From NCBI GenBank assembly GCA_017311315.1, contig CM029638.1, forward strand, positions 8,180,368 to 8,244,367: a stretch of 64,000 nt of DNA, in the 5' to 3' direction. The notes below the pieces were generated by a model that saw only the letters and a list, made by a program, of their open reading frames with translations, made no database searches and was not told the origin of the DNA. The position numbers were made by a program, and so were the translations under genes. Positions within the stretch are counted from its first letter, which is position 1, and every line of letters begins with the position of its first letter. Below are positions 1-10,362 of this stretch, one piece after another. The stretch is from Dendrocalamus latiflorus (Eukaryota > Streptophyta > Magnoliopsida > Poales > Poaceae).

Positions 1-303
1 ACATAGTACCAAAACGAGGTCCTTATCTGACCGGATGAAACAAATTGAAAAAATAAAGTAATTACTAAACGATTTAATAATTACATCAACAGCCTCATTC
101 CGCAGAAAATAAGCATGGTAAGATTGTGAAGTTATGCATGGCAGGGATAATTATATTGAAATTTCATTATTACACTAACATACGAGTATCATGAACATGA
201 AAAGTTTTGCCCAAAAACAATCAGAGTTCAGACATTGGTTTGTGTGCAGTTTTCAAAAGGGGGAAAAAGCAGCTAAGTGCGCAACAAACATGTTCAAAAA
301 GCC

Positions 304-1408
304 TCAAGCCCAGATGCCAATACAACTAACAAGAACGTCACTCTTATCAGCAAGTGTTTGTCCATCAATCTGGGATAAAACTAAATAGCAAGGATATTTT
401 AACCGAGCAAAGAGTTACCTCAGCACATGGAACTTTGGCTCCAGATGTATCTATCTGTCTAGATGCCTGACAAGGAAACAAACATATCATTACAGAAAAT
501 AAAACATGATATTGTTTTTCTCTAGCACCAAACAACAATGATATTACTTACGGCATCAAACTCCGATGATATTTTCACTTCATAGCCCATCACCTCTAAC
601 CGAGGGGATGCATCATCTTCCTCTGTCTCCTCAGGCACTGGTGAGGGAAGATTAGCAGTAACGTAAACCACCCGCAGCTTGAACTCCTCGACTAACCTAC
701 CCGGCGCTTTAGTGAACTGCAAACCGCAACAGTCGCATTACACATAAGCACTAGACAACTAGACATCCATCAACTCGAGTGCTACATGAATTTACCAATT
801 CAGGGACAAAATCTGTCATGGTCGCCCCATCTCGCACCACAACGCTCTGCACGAGGAACTTGTCCTTGCAATGATAATCCAATGGCATCTCCTTAGGAGC
901 CTGCATCGTAACTACACCGATTCCCCCACTTCAGTAACAATGTGAAATTGTGAATCAAACAGACCGATCAATCAATTTAGCAACACACTGCTATTATGCA
1001 AAGCAAACCGCACCTGTGACATTGCGCGAGCTCCGTGGCAGCAATATGCCGCAGGTGTGCCGCGCCGAGTACTTCCTTGGGTTCGTCGTTTTCACCTACG
1101 GATTGGCACATTGAAATCCGTCATCCTTATTCCTTCCTCCCAGTGCATCGCACTAGCAGCACAGAAAAAAAAGGACAAGAACAGGGTATTCATTCACCTT
1201 GAACGCTACGTACTGGTCTGTCTTATTCATCAGTTGCATGCTGCAAGATCGCTGCCTCTTGACCTCGTCTTCTCAGGGCAGCAAAGCAAGAAGAAAATCA
1301 GTCGAGAGAAGCATCAGGAAGCGCCGCTAAATTAGGACTGGTTCTTGAAAAGCACTTACAGGGGATCTTGAGCTCGGAAGGGTGCACTCGAAGCAGCGTA
1401 CTAGTCAT
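304..1408 (-). CDS. VAP27-like vesicle-associated membrane protein (MSP domain), 7 exons, short tail
   Basis: Spliced model on the minus strand: exons 1408-1360, 1268-1198, 1095-1014, 911-796, 716-552, 466-419 and 369-304, in phase throughout, 198 codons plus TGA. The protein starts MTSTLLRVHPSELKIPYEVK and continues with the MSP signature NKTDQYVAFKVKTTNPRKY, then CKDKFLVQSVVV and EEFKLRVVYVTANLPSPVP. These are the hallmarks of plant VAP27/VAP33 proteins. The family sits in the ER membrane and binds FFAT motifs; the KTTNPRKY stretch contributes to the basic FFAT-binding face. The start was chosen because MTSTLL aligns with the usual VAP N-terminus; a longer in-frame ATG at 1642 adds a non-conserved leader. 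The last two exons are less sure. The model ends in only about ten hydrophobic residues (VLVSCIGIWA) with no full coiled coil or transmembrane anchor, so it may encode a soluble or truncated isoform, or the true 3' end may lie left of the window. Family call is firm; the C-terminus is inference. Confidence 0.8.
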
Positions 1409-1659
1409 GGCTCCGATCAGAGAACCAGAAAGAAACAGGAACAGCCAAAAAAGATTGGATCTTTTCCCTTTTCTTGGCAACAAACAATGACCTGGACGGC
1501 GCGAGAAGTAGTTGGCGGTTCCTGCCTCCGGAAGCAAAGTACACGAGCAAATAGAAATAATGATGAGTAGGGGCGATCTGGATTTGGGGGAGCGGCTCGC
1601 GGACCGGAGGAATAGGATATTGGTGGGGGTTCTATGCGGCAATATCCCAAGGATTTAAG

Positions 1660-1980
1660 ACTTGAGGTTCGTCGGGGTAATTTAGGTTTGGTCTTTACCT
1701 GTTCCTGGGTGGTGGTCTGGTGAAAAAAATAATTGCTTTGTGTTGGATTTATCCACGTCGTACATATAGACGTTATAGTAGTTTTGAGCGTACCGTATTA
1801 GTGCGTGTGTTAAGTGAGTGTGTTTTGCAACTTCATAAATTCATGAATACATGGGATGGCATGTCATAAAGAGTTGGTCATAGCGTGTATGTCAGGTCAG
1901 TTTCTTGTTTTTTCAGTATAAAAGATCAACGAAAAAACACCGTAAACTAATTCCGGGTGGCACAAAAACACCATTTGTCT
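1660..1980. other. Intergenic, nothing recognised
   Basis: AT-rich sequence upstream of the VAP27-like gene. It should hold that gene's promoter, but no TATA box or other clear element was found. Confidence 0.4.
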
Positions 1981-1984
1981 CATG

Positions 1985-3240
1985 AGTTCACTGTTCTCCA
2001 GTGATCTAGCCATCCGCGAGTGTCGAGTCTTCGTGATCATTACTCGCTTCGAGTACGTTCATTTGTGGTTGTGGCTCACTTTGAGTATGTTCCTTTGTAT
2101 TTGTGGCTCGCTTCGAGTACATTCCTTCGTGGTCGTAACTCACTTTGAGTATGAGTTACTTCGTGGTCATAAGATATTGTTCATCGAGTATTGTAGCAGA
2201 GTATTGTTCTATGAGTACTGTAGCAGAGCACTGTTCTACGAGTATTGTAGCAGAAATACTGTTCTACAAATACTGTAGCATAGTATTGTTTATCTGAGCA
2301 GTTCTTTCAAGTACTCATGGTCGAAGCTTCCAAGTACTCACGGTCAAGCAAGACTAACAAATCTTCCGACCACAATGTGTGCTCCGACTTGCTGCAACAA
2401 GTGGTATCAGAGCGAGCATAGTCACACTGTCGGAGCATGAATCAAGATCTCCATCACGGACACCACCACCACTGAGAGCTCGCGTCCACGAAGAAGGCGA
2501 TGGGAGTGGCAATGGAGGCTATGAGGTCGTGGTGCAGTGTGTGGTGAAGGAAACAGGTGGCACGATGGTCTAACCCCATGCTGACACGCATAAACTATGA
2601 TGATTAGTCTCTCCTAATGAGGGTCAATTTGCAGGCACAAGGACTCTAGGAGGTGATTGATCCTGGAGATGCCATCGACTACCGCGATGACCACTTGGCA
2701 TTGTCGGTAATCTTGCGTGCTGTGCTGATCAAGATGTTAGCGACTCTTGACGTCAAGAACACGGTAAAACAGGCATGGGGCACTGTGAAGGTAATGCGCA
2801 TAGGCGCTGAGCGTGTGCGCCTAGCCAAAGCGCAAACGTTGCGCTCGGAGTTTGAGTTCATGAAGTTCAAGGATGGAGAGACGTCAACGACTTTGCGGTG
2901 TGGCTCACCGGGCTCGTCAACGACCTTAATCTGCTCGATGATAAGATCGATGATGAAAGGATGGTGAGTAAGTTTCTTCATATTGTTCCCTCATGGTACT
3001 CGCAGGTCGCAATTTTCATCAAGACGCTTGTCGACCTCAAGACAATATCCATTGAAGAGCTGACGTGATAGCTCAGGGTCGTGGAGGAATGCTACGACCT
3101 GGAGGGTGAAGTTGATGTCCAAGAAGGGTGTGGCTTGCGCGCCAGAAGAGCAACAACTGCGCAAGTTTGATTGCAAGGCAAGAAAAACGATGAAGCAGCC
3201 AAATCAAGACTCCTAAGAGGCCACCGTCTTGCATGGTGCT
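1985..3240 (+). mobile_element. Truncated Ty1/copia retrotransposon: 3' part of LTR, PBS and broken gag
   Basis: A primer-binding site complementary to initiator tRNA-Met (TGGTATCAGAGC, 2402-2413) follows an LTR-like end near 2399. Downstream the translation matches the usual copia gag (UBN2-type) pattern: EVIDPGDAIDYRDDHLAL, then RAVLIKMLA, ERVRLAKAQTLRSEFEFMK and, after a frameshift near 2882, VNDFAVWLTGLVNDLNLLDD and SKFLHIVPSWYSQVA. There are in-frame stops (near 2648 and 3067) and at least one frameshift, so it is dead. No protease, integrase or RT follows; the element breaks off near 3240. The left LTR boundary is uncertain. Confidence 0.75.
2020..2280. repeat. Two degenerate tandem repeats in an LTR-like sequence
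   Basis: From about 2040 to 2165 a roughly 38-bp unit (TTCGAGTAC / TTTGAGTAT followed by a CCTTCGTGGTCGTGGCTCAC-like tail) occurs about four times. From about 2175 to 2280 a shorter unit (GAGTATTGTAGCAGA with TGTTCTA spacers) occurs four times. They sit just upstream of a primer-binding site and are read as part of the U3/R region of a copia LTR. Confidence 0.6.
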
Positions 3241-3469
3241 TAATGAAACTTGTGATGATTATTTTTTATTGATATTTCTTTCAATATTGCAAAACATAGT
3301 TATATGCAATGTTCTTTTGTGTAGATGGTGTTACTATTGATTGGGACTCCTTGTTTAGAACCTATGTTAGACTTCTGAATATTATATGCTATCAGTGAAC
3401 CATATGTATTCAAAATTTCCTATAAAATGTATGTTGATATTAAATGAATCTCTAATATTATTAGACTGA

Positions 3470-4940
3470 AACTTACGATGGGTAACTTGAAGAAGCTATG
3501 TGATATATGAAACATGATATTTATGATATTAGTTGTACTGGTATGAAACTCCATGAAACATTACTGGACTTAGAATGAATACTACATGTAATACCTCTTA
3601 AAACTCTTGAAATCGTGAAAAAAATTGAAAACTTAATGAAACTTAATGGAACTTGTCTTAATGAAACTTGAATGGCACTAATGTAACTTGCCTGAAACTT
3701 GATGAAATTGATATGAAACTAGGATAAAACTTGATAATACTAGGATGAAACTGATAAGAAACAATGATGAAACTAGAATGAAACTTAATGGCACTAATGC
3801 TATTCACTTAAAACTTGATGAAAACTTAATAAAACTTGATGAAACTAAGATAAGACTCCATGAAACACCATTGAAACTTGATAAAAACTGATACGAGACT
3901 AGGATGGAACTTGACGAAACTATGATAAAACTTTATGAAAACACCAATGAAAACATTGAGAAACTCGGTGAAATGTGATGAAACTTATCTAAAACTTGTT
4001 TTTATGAAACTTAATGCCACTAATTCCATAAAACTTAATGCCACTAAATCCATACGCCTGAAACTTGATGAAACTTAATAAAACTTCATGAGACATCACT
4101 GAAACTTGAATAACGCTAATGCTACTCGCCTGACACTCGATGAAACTGTATGAGACTAGGATGAAACTCTATGAAAACACCACTGAAACTTGGTGAAAAC
4201 TTAATAAAATATGATGGAACTTATTGGAACTTGTCTAAAATTTATTTTAATAAAACTTAATTACACTAATGCTATTCGCCTAAAACTTGATGAAACTAGG
4301 ATAGAACTCCTATGAAACAACATTGGAACTTAATGAAACTAATATGAGATTAGAATAAAACTATGATAAAATTATATGAAAACACCACTGAAACACAAGG
4401 TAAAACTCAATGAAATTTCATGTAATTTTCCTAAAACTTGTCTTAATATAATGTAATATCACTAATACCTTTCGCCTGAAACTAGATGAAACTTGGTAAA
4501 ACTAGGATGAAACTCTATGAAACAATGCTGAAATTTAAATGGCACTATTGCTACTCGTCTAAAACTAAATGAAACTGATATGAAATTAGGATAAAATTAT
4601 GATAAGGCACCATGAAAATACCACTGAAACATATGGTAAAACTTGATGAAATTGGTTGAAACTTTATGGAACTTATCTAAAACTTGTCTTAAAGAAACTT
4701 AATGGTACTAATGCTAGGATGAAACACCATCGAAGCTTGAATGACACTATTGCTACTCACCTAAAACTTGTGTTATAAAACTTGATGAAACTAGGATGAA
4801 ACTCCATAAAAACATCACTGAAACTTGATGAAACTTGTCCAAAACTTATCTTAGAGTGGAAATTTGTTTTTATGAAATTGAAGAAAATTGTGTCAAGTTT
4901 GCATGATACACCTCTGGCTTAGCGTGAAAACTTAGTAAAA
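3470..4940. repeat. Field of degenerate GAAACT-type short repeats
   Basis: About 1.5 kb is built from loose repetitions of a 10-20 bp theme such as TGATGAAACTTGATGAAAC, with longer phrases recurring (ACTAGGATGAAACTCCATGAAAC; GGCACTAATGCTATTCGCCT) at irregular spacing of roughly 100-250 bp. Those longer phrases suggest an older higher-order repeat that has since diverged. There is no open frame and strong AT and purine bias. It lies downstream of the copia gag relic and may be its non-coding tail or a separate satellite. Confidence 0.7.
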
Positions 4941-4944
4941 CTCC

Positions 4945-7120
4945 ATGATACACCTCCTGGCGCATAGGCTTAGAGAGAACTCAATGAACACAGGCTTACA
5001 CATAGAAAAATTTAATGTGCTACATTTTAGACTGTGTCGTAGAGATCCCAATATTGTAGAGATCCCAATATTGGCATATCAACACAAGCTCGCACACAGT
5101 ATTTACATTTTGCCATGTCACATTGTATAAAAAAAAGTGTATAGTGCTCACACAATTGTAATACTTGTGACGCGCAAGACATGATTCAGAGGTTGTCCAT
5201 ACTTGTCCCTGTACAACGACAAGAACTGACATCATCAACCTACAAAATAGAACTGTTCTGATTTCAGCGGTCAAAACATGGCATCAAAAGTGGTAGTGAT
5301 CATCAAAATGGGTCATTAATTGAAACAAAATCTTAGTTCATTGAAATTCCTCATAATTTTACAATGCAACAAGTAGCAAATTTGTAAAAAAAACATGTAT
5401 AACAAAGCACTTCTCTAGAAATTAGGCTGCCACATCATTGTATGTCTCAGCTACAAATTTTAAAAAACACTTGGTGGGCACACCATATACCATGTGCAGA
5501 CGTGAGGGACATGAATGAAACAAAATCATTATAGTGAGGCATTAAGCTTATTGGCATGGGACTTGCAAAATAGGGTTAAGGAAGTGCCCTTCACAGGCTC
5601 ACAGCACCTGCATGCCCCACTCCCTACCCGTTGTTGAAGTGTCCCTGCTCGTCGCTCCTTGTCGGAGGCCACTGCTTGCTGTGCCTCACTCACTACCTAC
5701 AAATGCCACCACTGCTCGACGCTCCTGTACACCAAACGGAGCCACTCAACACACCCATGACCGCCACCGCTCGATGCACCCATGCACCATCCACCGCGCT
5801 CACTGCACCCGCACGTGATGATCCGTTCAATGAGAGACTCTGATTGGGGAATGGGGAATGCAAGGGGAGTGTCAGGATGGGGGAATGGGGATCAAAAGAT
5901 AGCGAGAAGAGTGTGTCCAAGCGCTAAAAAGATTCATGTGACGCCGACGATATTGAACAGTTAGATATTGTACCGTCGAATTGGTAAATAACGCTATAGC
6001 GTTCTCTAGTATTTCTGCTTGGCAATGGCATTGGCACGGTAGGACGTGCCGTCCACGTTAGCACAGTGCCTCATCTGGAATTTTTTTTTCTTTTGTTTTC
6101 TTTCACGGTCAACTTTGGGACGTGGTTCCCTTTTTTTATTTCTTTCAGGGATTATTTTGGGATGTCATACGTTACCATACTAACTGAATTTTGTAAATCT
6201 AACTGAAAGTAGTAACTCATGAGTGAGAATACGCGCCTGCAAAAGTTCAGGGATACAGGGTAGTTCTATCAATTGAGTATTACAGAAGCTTATAAAGATT
6301 ACCACAAGCTATCTTTCTGGTATATCTATGAGTTTACAGGCGGTCTGCTGGAAATTTGACTGAAAATTTTCAACAAATGCTCTTATGGATTCCTGTTCTG
6401 AAACAATATCATTGTAAAACAGCTTTCTCAACAAAGATATCTTGTGGTCCGAACCGGGTAACTAATTGTTTGCTCTACAGCTGCACGCCTGCACCTTATA
6501 GTTGGTGGTTTCCGGTTTCTTTCTTTCTTTCTTGAAGGACACCAGGTAGTGGTTGTGAAATCAATTATTGGTGAGATATCAGCTTCAACATTATTCTTTT
6601 TTGAAGTCGTCAGCTTTAACATTACAATGAATTCCAATATTTTTTGAAAGTACGTTTAGACGGCGACTGGATTTACCAAAAATTGCACGAGTACCAGGTT
6701 AACTGTGACAAAGTTTTGCACTTGTGCTATGTGACACACCCATAAAATTCAAACATCTACACATCTAGGTTTGTAGTCACTGTATACTAATCAAGTTGAT
6801 CTACATTATCTACTTTAGTGTCCAATTCACAACACTCCATCAACCAATTCATGGTGGGTCTTAACCTCCTAATTGAAAAGATTTGTGGTTTGGCTATTAC
6901 AAAGCAGCAGCACCGTCAGACATTGCTCACCTTCCGTATTAGAACACTAATGTTGTGTTAGTAAAACTCCATAGTCCATATCTAAGTAGAAAACAGTAGC
7001 CAACTAGTGGTACCTCAGTATCCCAAGTAATGCAGAGAAGCTCTGCAAAAAATGCAGCTCTCCACCGGCAAAATGAACATTAATGTATTTTAGAATTGCA
7101 ATACCACAATTGACCCTCTT
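4945..7120. other. Intergenic, no supported gene
   Basis: Mostly AT-rich with a C-rich patch at about 5590-5820. Short open frames occur on both strands in the patch but overlap one another and resemble no known protein. No RNA gene or clear transposon boundary was seen. Confidence 0.4.
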
Positions 7121-7127
7121 AAAAAAA

Positions 7128-7312
7128 GAGATTTGATTATTTGCCCCATAGTTGTTTGCACTTGATGATTTATCCCATGATGTATCCATAGTTGTTTGCA
7201 CTTGATGATTTACCCTATGATATGTCACTGATATATGAGCCTTGGATCCGTATGTCAGTGAGATATATGAGATAAATTATCAAGTACACATCAACTATGA
7301 AGCAAATATTTC
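7128..7312. mobile_element. Small inverted-repeat element (MITE-like)
   Basis: The left arm (TTTGCCCCATAGTTGTTTGC then ACTTGATGATTTATCCCA) is the imperfect reverse complement of the right arm at about 7262-7310 (GATAAATTATCAAGTACAC then ATCAACTATGAAGCAAAT). Part of the left arm is also duplicated in direct orientation at about 7185-7216. The arms flank a short centre. No target-site duplication could be fixed. Confidence 0.45.
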
Positions 7313-7499
7313 TAAAAACAAAACCCCCACAATGGGCTGCAAAAACACAGTCCCTGGAATGAAGTGGTAGCAAGTTCATTTGCCCATCATAGCATGCTCA
7401 ACTCAAGAATTAAAGACAGTGCGCTCAACTCGCATGGTCACATTCCTCGTGATTTTTTTATATATAAAAAGAATGTTACTTTGCAGCAAGAATGTTATA

Positions 7500-7965
7500 A
7501 TCAATTCATGAAAAAAAAACAAAAGTTAGCTGCTGTGACCACGCAAGAACCTCAAGAGCCAGAAGCTGATCCACCGTATGAATCGCGGTCCCAGCGAAGA
7601 AATGCAGCGGCCAAGGAGAACGCAGGAGGAGCGGACCGTGGCCGTCGAGGAGGAAAGACCGGTGATGTGGGCGGCGGCGGATATTGGAGACGCGCGAGTC
7701 AGATGTCGAGCTCGAGGAGGACAAGTCACTGGAGAGTTGGGAATGATAAGCCAGATACGGGCCAGGCGGCCGTCGCCGGAGACCAGAGGGCCTTGAGGCG
7801 GGGTGGGACACCGGGCGGAAGAGGAGTCCTTCGAGGCTGTCGCCGGCGCCGACGAGATGGTCAGTTGGAGCCAGAGACCGAGTGGGTTCGCATCCACCGT
7901 TGGTTAGCTCGTGTCGTGATTTGTGTGTCAAATTGGGCTGGGCTGGCGAGCTCAACATCTATTTA
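7500..7965. other. GC-rich island with overlapping open frames, unassigned
   Basis: This GC-rich block is open on both strands (200 codons from 7364 on plus; 150 codons ending 7506 on minus). No frame resembles a known domain; one plus frame is acidic, the others are low-complexity Arg/Gly/Ser-rich. It could be a former first exon, a captured fragment or a CpG island. TGGGCC/TGGGCT motifs of the plant site II type lie just right of it (about 7930-8030), which would fit promoter activity. Confidence 0.3.
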
Positions 7966-8223
7966 ATGGAAATGGGCCTATGATTTTTTCGTATCTGGGC
8001 CGTGAGGTTTAGCTATCTATTTCTTCGGCCTTTTATCGCGGACGCCATTACGGGTATGAACCGGTTTAATATTTATAAAAAATATTATTGAATGATCGGT
8101 GGGTCCAACGGCAAGGGTATAGTTCGGAAGGTCCACCTGTCAGTGTCGGGAGCATGGAGTATGAAAATCGTAAGGAAAAATATACACGGTCTTCCCGGGC
8201 ATCATCTTTGCTTCTTTTTTTTT

Positions 8224-8340
8224 ACTCCCTCCGTTTTCATAATACTTGTACTTTTGATTTTTCGTAGTCTTCAAGGTAAGATTTTAACGATTAATTTTAC
8301 ATTTAATACATTTATAAATATTGTAGAAGCATAATATGGG
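8224..8340 (+). mobile_element. Stowaway-like terminal sequence (one end only)
   Basis: TACTCCCTCCGTTTTCATAA at 8223 is the classical Stowaway/Mariner-type end preceded by TA. No matching inverted end was found downstream, so this is a solo or truncated end in the TPP upstream region. Confidence 0.4.
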
Positions 8341-8765
8341 GAGAGTGTTTCTTAATACAAATCTAGCTATGTTTCTTAATACGATGGCACGAAAAAGCGC
8401 GGTCAGTAATCAGCCCAGGACGTCCAAAGCCGCCGGTGGCAGTGGCGCGCGCGGCGGCGCGGGGAGTTTTCGGTTTTCCACCGGCAGGCCGACCGGAGAA
8501 GGCTCACTGGTGGCTGGCCCAGCCACGGCACAGCCCACGTCTGCGCCTGACGAGACGCGGCGCTTATCCATGGGCGGCCTGGAAACCAAAGGGCCCAGTG
8601 GGCAGTTGCCCATGGATGGTGGTGCAGGCCCAGTTAGTTATTGCCAAATCCACGCTCTGGTTACCAGATTTCCCGACTTACTCTGAAAACACATATTTCC
8701 TTTTTGGATGCGCACTAAAGTGGAATGCTTCAAGATTCCCAGCTCCCCTTCTACACCTCCGCTCT

Positions 8766-8776
8766 CCTATATATAC
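8766..8776 (+). promoter_or_regulatory. TATA box of the TPP gene
   Basis: CTATATATAC follows a CT-rich stretch and precedes a C/T-rich leader. The leader ends at a donor (GGCAAG|GTGTCT near 8856), giving a non-coding first exon of about 60 bases and a 5'UTR intron running to about 10,178 or to just upstream of the start codon. Confidence 0.55.
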
Positions 8777-10178
8777 GCTACGCGTCCGCCTCGACTCCAT
8801 TGCCCTCTCCTCTCTTCGTCCTGGTGCAACACATCTACATCCTGTTCTTCGGCAAGGTGTCTGTGCGTAATTCTCTTCTTTTCCCTGCCTTTGTATAATG
8901 TTTCTTTCCCTTTTGCATGCGGTGTTCAATTTGTTTAAGAATCAAGATTCGCTATCTCGACTACCTAGTTTCATATTTGCGCCCCCCCCCCCCTTTCATG
9001 ATATTTTGCATCTAGCTGCAAGATGTAGATTTAAAATATGTATATTAATGGAATGGCATACTAGATCAGAGTTGTTCTCCGGTGTATTTACCTCCCGGCT
9101 TATCGTGTGATATGGTTTACGCGAAGACAAACTGCGTATCAATCAATCGTTTTTGTTTCTTGACCTGATCATCTTGCATGTCGTTTTTATCGTTAAATCG
9201 TCATTACTTTCATGATAGACTCAGTGCATGCCCTGTCTATTTCGGCTGGATATTCCCAACATTCAGATCCGTTTCTCTTATACGTTTTCCTCCCTTTTCT
9301 TGCAGTCCTGTAATCTTCAGATCGTAAGTATATATTTTTTCGGTGAAAGGTTTAAAACCCAGAAAAGATAGAGCAAGCGGAGATCGTTAGTATTTTTGGC
9401 CAAAGTTTACAGCAATGTGGTAGCTATTTTTGGTACCCTGATGATTCACTCGGCAAAAGAGAAGTTAGGCGTACCTACCATGTCATTAAGGATTTATGAT
9501 CAAAACTAGTTACTGATTACTAGGTGCTTTCTGGGGTAGCCTATCATTATAGATGGCAGGCATTGCGCCTAACTGTGTTGATGATCACTAAATCCTTCTG
9601 GTAAATGACATGACCTATTGGTATTGTTCGATTAGCAGCAATTATTTTGATGCTGCAAAGTGTAGGGAGATCGATACAAGTATGTTCTAACCATAGCTTT
9701 TTCAATAAAAATTTGGAAATATGCCTTTTTTCCCAAAGAAACGTTGAGATCAAAGTTCTTGCTAGGACAACTATGCTGTTGTTTTCATTCTTTGCTCAAT
9801 AATAAGGACACTGATGTAACACAATTACTTTCTGTGTGATTAATCTAGGTGTACATGGGCTTTCCTGTTGGCTAGATGCCATTATAAGTTCAGTCCATGT
9901 ATGCATGATGATGTCATGTAATTTTTTAGAGTATTATGAATTTTTTTATATCAATGACGAAAGTTTGTTTCCTGATTCATGCAGCAATGCTGTCCAATCA
10001 AGTATACGGAGGCTGAAATATATGGTTCTTTTCTCTTTAAGTTTCACTTTTCTGATACACATGCGCTCTCATACTGGAGTATATGAAGGTAGAGCACATT
10101 TTTTTTTATTGTAATGTATCTTTCTTTTTCATTGCGTAACAGAACTTTTGTCTAATATTACTTTGCTTCTTCCCTCAG

Positions 10179-10265
10179 ATCTCTGGTAACTTTCTGTTAA
10201 AGAACTGTGTGCTCACCTACACCGACAAGAAAACACTCAAGAAGTGGTTTTTCATTGACAAGACT
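10179..10265 (+). other. Possible 5'UTR exon or exonised fragment upstream of TPP
   Basis: A stop-free 29-codon stretch (reads ISGNFLLKNCVLTYTDKK...) lies between a good acceptor (TTCCCTCAG) and a GT donor (ACT|GTAGG). It has no ATG and is not part of known TPPs. It may be a second leader exon or a captured coding fragment; neither can be decided here. Confidence 0.3.
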
Positions 10266-10362
10266 GTAGGTTAAATCTAGTTGAAACAAACCCCTGTTTC
10301 ACTTAATTTTGATCCCATAAAACACCATTTTACAATAAATCCTCTTTACTTCTCCGGTGGAT

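Noticed and set aside
1298..1642. Upstream ATG at 1642 for the VAP27-like gene
   Set aside because: The extra 78 residues are not VAP-like; the internal ATG at 1408 matches the family start.
3470..4940. CRISPR-like array
   Set aside because: Repeats are degenerate, spacing is irregular, there are no unique spacers of constant size, and the DNA is plant nuclear.
5612..5964. Short frames in the C-rich patch
   Set aside because: Mutually overlapping in several frames, with no similarity to known proteins.
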